Assembly (NCBI GenBank): GCA_003154255.1
Contig: PMCY01000006.1
Coordinates: forward strand, 34,987 to 41,489
Source: Candidatus Aminicenantota bacterium
Lineage (GTDB): Bacteria > Acidobacteriota > Aminicenantia > Aminicenantales > UBA4085
Length of the DNA: 6,503 bases
Direction: 5' to 3'
The notes below the pieces were generated by a model, which made no database searches, was not told the DNA's origin, and saw only the letters and a program-made list of their open reading frames with translations. Positions 1 through 4,941 of the stretch are shown in pieces. The first letter of the stretch is position 1; each line of letters begins with the position of its first letter. Made by a program: the position numbers and the translations under genes.

Positions 1-929
1 TTGATCATGGCCCGCTCGATGGGCCCGCCCAGATGGCCCAGCGTCCGCAGGTCCGGGATGGATCCGACGCTGCCGCAGATGGCCGGGGCGCCTTTCCGGA
101 CGCATTGCACCAAGGCCACGCCGCCCAGCGTCTCCGCCACGTGCGTCAGGATATTCCCGGCCAGGGTGATGGGCGAGGTGGTCCCGCAGATGGGTTCGGT
201 CGGGACGACGACGGGCAGTTGATTTTGAGCCAGGAAACAGGTCATCTCCCCATAATCGCGATCGATCTTGAAGGGGCTGATGATCAGCGTGATAAAGCTG
301 ACAAACGGCCGCTCCCTCAATGCTGAAGCCCCGCCGGCCACGAGCTCGGCCATCTGGACGACCTGCCGCAGCCCCGTCATGGAGTAAATTCCGCCCATGA
401 CGTGCTTGCGGGTGCGGTCCAAAGAATGGAAAAATCGATTGATATCGATGTCGTCCAGGTTGCTGATTTCGTTGGGAAAAACGTTGATCGTGAATAAATG
501 GATATTATCCAAGGCCTCCACAAACCTGGCATTGAGGGCCACATCGTCCGTCGTCGAGGGGCGCCTTTCTCCGGTGTCGGGATCCAGAACGAAGACGGCC
601 GTGCCGCCCGTGCCGTAGTGGACCTTGTTTTTTTCCAGGACGCAGTCATTCCGGCCGTCCCGGGAGTACAGCGTAATGGAGGAGGGGTTCGTCGCCAGCG
701 CGTCCTCCACAAGGGCGCGGGGCAGCCGGACGATCCTCGTCGCGGCGTCGGTTTCCGCCCCGGCCGCCCGGAAAGCTTCGAAGGCCGTCGGAGAATAGAC
801 TATCATCCCCGAACGGGACAGGACTTCGAACGCGGCGGCGATGATCTTTTCGACGTCCCTTTCGCTGAGAGGCCGATAGAGGGAGCTCGGCAGGCCGATC
901 TCCCTGGGATTGAAGCTGTTGCGCGTCAT
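1..929 (-). CDS. Trimethylamine methyltransferase (MttB) family protein, N-terminal 309 residues, runs off the left edge
   Basis: An open frame without stops runs from ATG (929-927) leftward to the window edge. Family members use a TIM-barrel fold to move a methyl group from a methylated amine (trimethylamine, glycine betaine, carnitine and similar) to the cobalt of a partner corrinoid protein in the cytoplasm. The recognisable part is residues 239-287, PVVVPTEPICGTTSPITLAG followed by a stretch with LGGVALVQCVRKGAPAICGS; this matches the MttB core 'GxTxPVTLAG...LAxxQ...PGAPVIYG'. The N-terminus (NPREIGLPSS, SGMIVYSPTAFEAFRAAGAE, then GTGGTAVFVLD) also fits the family. Full-length members are about 480-500 aa, so roughly 170-190 residues are missing. 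The region where archaeal MttB carries pyrrolysine lies beyond the edge, so a Pyl enzyme cannot be told from a non-Pyl one. The start overlaps the stop of the upstream ATP-grasp gene (ATGA), with AGGA about 11 bases upstream, which suggests translational coupling. The substrate is unknown, and no corrinoid protein gene is in view. Confidence 0.9.
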   Translation of the reverse strand, partial: MTRNSFNPREIGLPSSLYRPLSERDVEKIIAAAFEVLSRSGMIVYSPTAFEAFRAAGAETDAATRIVRLPRALVEDALATNPSSITLYSRDGRNDCVLEKNKVHYGTGGTAVFVLDPDTGERRPSTTDDVALNARFVEALDNIHLFTINVFPNEISNLDDIDINRFFHSLDRTRKHVMGGIYSMTGLRQVVQMAELVAGGASALRERPFVSFITLIISPFKIDRDYGEMTCFLAQNQLPVVVPTEPICGTTSPITLAGNILTHVAETLGGVALVQCVRKGAPAICGSVGSIPDLRTLGHLGGPIERAMI

Positions 930-2149
930 CGGATCTGTCCTGGAGTGATGGGATTGAAGTCTCCGCCGCGTTCGATCATCTTGCAAAAATAATCGAGGCC
1001 TTCGAAGGCCAAGGGGAGGGGATCATAAAGATGGAAATCGTCATGGCCGCAATGCCGGAAGGGCCGCAAGATCCGAAGCGCTTCGGCCAAGTTTTTCTGT
1101 CTGACGAGTTGAGCGAAGGCGATGGCCTCGCCGACGAGCCAGCGGCAGCGGACCATGCGGGCCGGGAGGGCCGGGCCCGCGGCCGGCGGGTCATCGATCG
1201 CCGCGCGATACCACAGAAAGGGGAAATCGACGCCGGCATGAATCGCCAGGGCCATCGATCCCCACGGCCGGGCATTGATTTCGTTCAAACGCGGGACGCC
1301 CTGACCATCGGGGATGAACTCCAACTGGGCCATGCCATGCCATCCCAGCTTGTCCAAAAAAGAAACGGCCACGGCGATGAGGTCCAGGTCCGCGGGAATC
1401 TCACGCAAAGTCGCCGTCCCGGTGAGTCCGCGGTCTTTAAAACGAAGATAGCGATCGGCGCTGGCGGCGATGCAGCGGCCTCGGTGATAGACGACGCCCA
1501 CGCCCATCACCCGGCCGGGCAGGTATTCCTGGAGAATCGGCCAGCGCTCCGGGGACAGGCTATAGGCCGCGACCAGGCTCTGGAACTCGTCCCTGAGTTC
1601 GGCGAATCCGTGCACGACACGAACCCCCTTGGCGCCGTTGCCCGCGCGTGTCTTGATCACCAGCGGCCAGGAAGCGGAATCCCGATAGCCGTTCAGTTCG
1701 GCGAGGCTGGAGATCTTTTTCGTCACCGGCGCCGGACAGCCGTACCGTCGGGCCAGCTCGATACAGCCCCATTTATCCTCGATCTGTTCGTAGAGTGCGA
1801 AGGGAGGCAGGGGCGCCCGGACGTCGGCCGGCAGGGCGTCCCGGTATCGGCTGAAAATACCGGCATCCTCATGCCCGGGCAGCAGCACTTTCGCCCCGGT
1901 GCGGCGCAAGGCCCGGCAGACGCTTTCGAAGTAGCGGTCGGGCTCGACAAAAAAATCGGGCAGCCGGGTGAACGACCGGGCGTATTTTGAAAACCGGGAC
2001 ATCGCCCGCGGCGACGCGTCCCCCACGTGGACCGCGATCCCCCGCCGGCCCAGCGAACAGACGGCGCCATAGGAGGTGCGGCACCAGCCGTAGGTCACGA
2101 AAGCCGGGGGCCGCTCGAAAAAGGCTTTGGTTCTCTCGATTCCGAACAT
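926..2149 (-). CDS. ATP-grasp domain protein, carboligase-like (COG3919-type)
   Basis: The predicted product is a cytoplasmic ATP-dependent ligase that would activate a carboxylate as an acyl-phosphate and join it to a nucleophile; the substrate is unknown. Numbering is from the ATG at 2149 (407 aa). Residues 15-100 form a pre-ATP-grasp Rossmann-like domain (PAFVTYGWCRTSYGAVCSLG; LLPGHEDAG). The ATP-grasp fold follows: DKWGCIELARRYGCPAP from about 125; the nucleotide-binding lysine and Gly-rich loop PLVIKTRAGNGAKG at 162-175; the hinge ILQEYLPGR at 205-213; and the metal-binding elements QLEF (Glu277) and LNEINARPWGS (Glu290, Asn292) at 288-298. All the usual key residues appear present. Start choice: an in-frame TTG at 2218 would add 23 Arg-rich residues with no family character and no ribosome binding site. 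I prefer Met at 2149, although its own Shine-Dalgarno is also weak. The stop overlaps the ATG of the MttB-family gene by four bases, so the two are probably one operon. Confidence 0.88.
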   Translation of the reverse strand: MFGIERTKAFFERPPAFVTYGWCRTSYGAVCSLGRRGIAVHVGDASPRAMSRFSKYARSFTRLPDFFVEPDRYFESVCRALRRTGAKVLLPGHEDAGIFSRYRDALPADVRAPLPPFALYEQIEDKWGCIELARRYGCPAPVTKKISSLAELNGYRDSASWPLVIKTRAGNGAKGVRVVHGFAELRDEFQSLVAAYSLSPERWPILQEYLPGRVMGVGVVYHRGRCIAASADRYLRFKDRGLTGTATLREIPADLDLIAVAVSFLDKLGWHGMAQLEFIPDGQGVPRLNEINARPWGSMALAIHAGVDFPFLWYRAAIDDPPAAGPALPARMVRCRWLVGEAIAFAQLVRQKNLAEALRILRPFRHCGHDDFHLYDPLPLAFEGLDYFCKMIERGGDFNPITPGQIR

Positions 2150-2268
2150 CCTGAAAAATTCCCATCGTTGATGCCGGCCGATTGTATCTTCGGGTCGGAA
2201 CCTTGTCAATGCGCCCAAAAGCCGAGAAGACGCGCCATCTATTTGAAACGGTTGTTATTAGCAATTCA

Positions 2269-2297
2269 TTGACTTGCGGCGAAGAGAGAAATATATT
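2269..2297 (+). promoter_or_regulatory. Sigma-70-like promoter of the first exported propeller gene
   Basis: The -35 box TTGACT (2269-2274) and the -10 box TATATT (2292-2297) each match the consensus at five of six positions and are separated by exactly 17 bases. Transcription would begin near 2304, giving a leader of about 27 bases before the start codon. The same boxes with the same spacing recur upstream of the second paralogue, which supports the call independently. Confidence 0.8.
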
Positions 2298-2316
2298 TAT
2301 TCCACTTCACCTTGAT

Positions 2317-2323
2317 AAGGGAG
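2317..2323 (+). promoter_or_regulatory. Ribosome binding site that fixes the TTG start at 2331
   Basis: AAGGGAG lies seven bases upstream of TTG at 2331-2333. The start codon is the non-ATG type. It is confirmed by alignment with the second paralogue, whose ATG falls at exactly the equivalent residue (MKLSRIVV against MKISRIVV). Confidence 0.85.
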
Positions 2324-2330
2324 AAATACA

Positions 2331-3883
2331 TTGAAACTTTCGCGAATCGTCGTGGCCGCGTCATTAGGGATCCTGGCCTTGGCCCTGGTCATGGCCCAGA
2401 GCGGGCGCCCGGTCAAAACCGGAACCCAGAAAATCGGGCCGAACGAGATCGACAACCCCGATCTTGTTCCCGTCGCCAATCCAATGCCCAAAATGGCCTT
2501 GCCGCCGGACTCGGAAAAAGCGACGGCCGTCCTGACCCCCAGCGCTTCCCTCACGGGTCCCGGATCTCCTGGCGGCCTGCCCCCGAACGGCGCCGGGCAG
2601 ACGAATGGAAAAGACGTCAATGTGACGGCCATCCTGGGCGGCGCCGGTGACAAAGTCAATTCAGACCTCGTATCCGATTGGCGCGGCCGTCTCTATTGCG
2701 CAACCCAAGTCTATTTAGGTACGCACTGGTATATTCAGCTCCTCCGCTCCGTGGACTATGGGAAGACGTGGGAGGGATGGGGCTATATCCAGAATACGAC
2801 TTTGGATTTAACGGAGCCGTCCCTCACCGTCGGAAAAGGGAGTATTGACGGCTACAAACTCGTATTAGCCTATATCGTCGGGGCCGCGCCTTCTTATATC
2901 GAAGTGGCCACGCAGGACATCATCGACGACAGTTTCCACACGCCGGTCACCCACGCGATTGTCCATTATGGCAATCCTTATGGCCATCCGAAAATCTGGG
3001 CGGAATATGATGTTTTTGGAAATTGGTATGTCGGTCTTGTCGCCGAATGGCAATTGAGCGCCACCGATGTCGACATCGAGTATTGGAGAAGCGTGGACGG
3101 GGGAGCGACGTGGCCCTCCACTTCGGCCACGACCACCAGCCACATGGTTCTTTACGGCAACTCCGACACCTATGCCTGGACCCAGCCGGACGGGGTGATG
3201 GGGAATGGCGAAATGTACTATGTCGCCGTCTATAACAAGACCGACAAGACCATTCACGAAATGAAGATCGACGGGACCACCAACCTTGTCGATCGACCCA
3301 TCTATACGCTTCCGGCCGATCCGGCGCACGACGTCAACCCGAGAATCGCCGCCAATTACTACGTCCAAACCCAAATCATCACGTTCACCTATTATTTTGA
3401 CGTCGGCGACGATGACGTCCTCTATGTCTTGAGCACGGACAACGGCGCCACATGGTCGGGCCCGTTCAGTCTGTTCAATTCGACCCTGATGGAATTCGGC
3501 GCCAAAATCAACGCCAATCCCGGGACTTCAGGACGTTTTCATGTCTCCACCAACTACGATAATTTCAACATCCAATACAGGAGCCGCGGGTTGGCGACAT
3601 CGCCCAGCACGTGGAGTCTGGCTCGAAATATGAATGACGTGGCCGCCGGGGCCAGCGCGACATATCCGCTGAAAGGCGTCTTCCCCATTATGGCCACCGA
3701 TTTTCCCTGCCTGACCTGGTCGGAACAGGGCACCCCCTATGACATTTATTTTGACCGCGGCTATTCCGCCGACCTGGTGGCGACCTGGGACGGCCAAGGC
3801 GTCTATGTCCGCAACTCCGATTCGGGGCTCTTCACCTCCCTGGCCTCCCCGGCCACCCAAATCGCCGTCGGTGACCTGGACGG
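2331..3883 (+). repeat. Direct repeat, copy 1 of a tandem gene duplication (partner 4942-6503)
   Basis: The first 1.55 kb of the first propeller gene is repeated in the second at a distance of about 2.6 kb. Conservation is uneven. 2371-2436 is identical over 66 bases to 4982-5047. 3672-3883 differs at about 11 of 212 positions from 6292-6503, including 61 identical bases at its left end. The middle, for example after the second Asp box around 3114-3180, is clearly more divergent and contains codon indels. Confidence 0.93.
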
Positions 3884-4793
3884 AGATACGACGGGCGACA
3901 TGATCGGAATCTGGCCGAGCCAGGGTGGCGTGTGGGTCAAATCATCTTCGACCGGCGCCTGGACGCAGCTGTCCACGACGGCGGACTGGATCGCCGCGGC
4001 CGACATGAACGGCGACGGCAATGCCGAACTGCTGGGGACGTGGACGGGCCAGGGCGTTTACTGGCGGAACAACTCTTCGGGAATCTGGACCCTGCTGGCC
4101 ACGCCGGCGACGCAGATCACGGCCGGGGATCTGGATCATGACGGCAAGGCCGACCTGATCGGGATCTGGCCGTCGCAAGGCGGCGTGTGGGTCAAATATT
4201 CCGCGACCGGGACCTGGGCCCAGCTGGGCTCGACGGCGGATTGGATCACGACGGGCGATATGAACGGCGACGGCTATCCCGAGCTTCTGGGGAGCTGGGC
4301 CGGTCAGGGCGTTTACTGGCGCAATTCGAGCTCCGGCGCGTGGACTCTACTGGCCACGCCGGCGACGATGATCGGCTCGGGCGATCTGGACGGGGACGCC
4401 ACCGACGACTTGCTGGGCGTCTGGCCGTCGCAGGGCGGTGTGTGGGTCAAATATTCGACGACGGGAGCCTGGGCCCTTCTGGGCTCGACTCCGAGCTGGA
4501 TCGCCAGCGGGTATATGAGGGGCGGCAATAATCCTTGGGCGGCCGGCCTGGGTTCGCCGCAGCCCCTGGGCGGGGCGGGTTCGATTCCTTCGGGAATGAG
4601 CTTGGCCCAGCAGGGACCGGGCGGATCGAGTTTCTCCCCGAAGATCGAAAAGAATCTGATTCCGTCGGCCTCGCGGTTTGATCGACGGATGACTCCGGGG
4701 CCGGGAATGCCGGGATTTGTCTACGTGACGTCCTCCAACCTGGTTCCCGCGGCGGCCGCGGTCGAGAAGAAGATCGAGAGGCACCAGCGCTGA
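2331..4793 (+). CDS. Exported two-domain beta-propeller protein: Asp-box (BNR-like) domain plus calcium-loop FG-GAP/VCBS-like repeats
   Basis: An 820-residue exported protein of unknown function; the architecture suggests extracellular or cell-surface binding. Residues 1-22 are a signal peptide: a Lys/Arg start, a hydrophobic core, and V-M-A before Gln23. There is no lipobox. Residues 23-100 are a Pro/Gly-rich linker. Residues about 104-480 contain three Asp boxes of the S-x-D-x-G-x-T-W type, at 140-147, 254-261 and 368-375, exactly 114 residues apart. This fits a sialidase-like propeller, but I see no sialidase catalytic set. Residues 484-738 hold alternating 42/43-residue units with calcium-type loops at 514 (GDLDGDTTGDM), 557, 599 (GDLDHDGKADL), 642 (GDMNGDGYPEL) and 684; a last degenerate one lies near 727. 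The tail, 740-820, is Gly/Pro-rich and ends in a charged segment (VEKKIERHQR). No LPXTG, PEP-CTERM or C-terminal membrane anchor is visible. The only two cysteines are Cys123 and Cys460. A strong terminator follows the stop, so this is probably a single-gene transcript. The start is TTG, set by the ribosome binding site and the paralogue. Confidence 0.9.
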   Translation: MKLSRIVVAASLGILALALVMAQSGRPVKTGTQKIGPNEIDNPDLVPVANPMPKMALPPDSEKATAVLTPSASLTGPGSPGGLPPNGAGQTNGKDVNVTAILGGAGDKVNSDLVSDWRGRLYCATQVYLGTHWYIQLLRSVDYGKTWEGWGYIQNTTLDLTEPSLTVGKGSIDGYKLVLAYIVGAAPSYIEVATQDIIDDSFHTPVTHAIVHYGNPYGHPKIWAEYDVFGNWYVGLVAEWQLSATDVDIEYWRSVDGGATWPSTSATTTSHMVLYGNSDTYAWTQPDGVMGNGEMYYVAVYNKTDKTIHEMKIDGTTNLVDRPIYTLPADPAHDVNPRIAANYYVQTQIITFTYYFDVGDDDVLYVLSTDNGATWSGPFSLFNSTLMEFGAKINANPGTSGRFHVSTNYDNFNIQYRSRGLATSPSTWSLARNMNDVAAGASATYPLKGVFPIMATDFPCLTWSEQGTPYDIYFDRGYSADLVATWDGQGVYVRNSDSGLFTSLASPATQIAVGDLDGDTTGDMIGIWPSQGGVWVKSSSTGAWTQLSTTADWIAAADMNGDGNAELLGTWTGQGVYWRNNSSGIWTLLATPATQITAGDLDHDGKADLIGIWPSQGGVWVKYSATGTWAQLGSTADWITTGDMNGDGYPELLGSWAGQGVYWRNSSSGAWTLLATPATMIGSGDLDGDATDDLLGVWPSQGGVWVKYSTTGAWALLGSTPSWIASGYMRGGNNPWAAGLGSPQPLGGAGSIPSGMSLAQQGPGGSSFSPKIEKNLIPSASRFDRRMTPGPGMPGFVYVTSSNLVPAAAAVEKKIERHQR
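3780..4544 (+). repeat. Three tandem 255-bp (85-aa) in-frame repeats encoding calcium-loop double units
   Basis: The units begin at the Trp motifs ATWDGQG (residue 484), GTWTGQG (569) and GSWAGQG (654), each 85 residues apart, at about 3780, 4035 and 4290. Each unit contains two related halves. Half A has VY-x-RN, then S-G-x-(F/W)-T-x-L-A-(S/T)-PAT and a GDLD loop. Half B begins (I/V)WPSQGGVWVK and has W-x-x-L and usually a DMNGDG loop. The last half B is degenerate (SGYMRGGNN) and probably closes the array. The similarity is visible in DNA as well as protein: variants of the codons for SQGGVWVK recur near 3920, 4172 and 4427. Confidence 0.9.
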
Positions 4794-4828
4794 GCCGGGC
4801 TCGACGGGCGAACCGCTGAACTCACGAG

Positions 4829-4864
4829 GGCGTCAGGTCCGCGGGGACCTGACGCCTTTTTTTT
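4829..4864 (+). terminator. Strong intrinsic terminator after the first propeller gene
   Basis: A perfect 12-bp GC-rich stem (GGCGTCAGGTCC pairing with GGACCTGACGCC) closes a four-base GCGG loop and is followed by eight T residues. It lies 35 bases after the stop codon. It separates the first propeller gene from the second, which has its own promoter immediately downstream. Confidence 0.96.
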
Positions 4865-4871
4865 GATCCTC

Positions 4872-4900
4872 TTGACTTTATATTTCTAAATGAATATATC
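4872..4900 (+). promoter_or_regulatory. Sigma-70-like promoter of the second exported propeller gene
   Basis: TTGACT (4872-4877), a 17-base spacer and TATATC (4895-4900) form the promoter. The -35 box is five of six matches to consensus and the -10 box four of six. The position relative to the gene, the exact spacing and the following TATTCCA match the promoter of the first paralogue. The expected start of transcription is near 4907, giving a leader of about 35 bases. The change of the last -10 base from T to C would predict a weaker promoter than that of the first copy. Confidence 0.7.
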
Positions 4901-4927
4901 TATTCCATATAAGGAAGCGTCTTTAAA

Positions 4928-4934
4928 AGGAGAG
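4928..4934 (+). promoter_or_regulatory. Ribosome binding site of the second propeller gene
   Basis: AGGAGAG, within AAAAGGAGAG, lies seven bases upstream of the ATG at 4942. It is a strong match to the Shine-Dalgarno consensus and fixes the start of a gene that is open to the right edge. Confidence 0.85.
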
Positions 4935-4941
4935 AGTTTTC

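Larger units (their letters stand above)
2150..2330. other. Divergent intergenic region between the minus-strand operon and the plus-strand exported-protein gene
   Basis: This AT-richer stretch separates divergently transcribed genes. It holds a good plus-strand promoter and ribosome binding site, listed separately. On the minus strand I see no convincing promoter for the ATP-grasp/MttB pair. The best candidate reads TTGCTA then TAGATG about 17 bases later, on the reverse strand within roughly 2233-2263, and matches the consensus too poorly to call. An in-frame TTG at 2218 could extend the ATP-grasp gene into this region, but it is not the preferred start. Confidence 0.6.

Noticed and set aside
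33..992. Several short plus-strand frames (33-326, 397-618, 498-992)
   Set aside because: They overlap the MttB-family gene and the end of the ATP-grasp gene on the opposite strand, and have no ribosome binding site or recognisable product.
1031..1990. Long plus-strand open frame (319 codons) opposite the ATP-grasp gene
   Set aside because: It is an antisense shadow in GC-rich coding DNA. Its translation has no recognisable domain, and the opposite strand has a complete set of ATP-grasp motifs.
2150..2218. TTG at 2218 as the start of the ATP-grasp gene
   Set aside because: The extra 23 residues are Arg-rich and do not resemble the family, and no ribosome binding site precedes the TTG. It is not excluded, since the ATG at 2149 also lacks a strong site.
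2748..3455. Sialidase enzyme assignment from the Asp boxes
   Set aside because: Asp boxes occur in many non-enzymatic propellers. I could not identify the arginine triad, the Tyr/Glu nucleophile pair or a FRIP-type motif.
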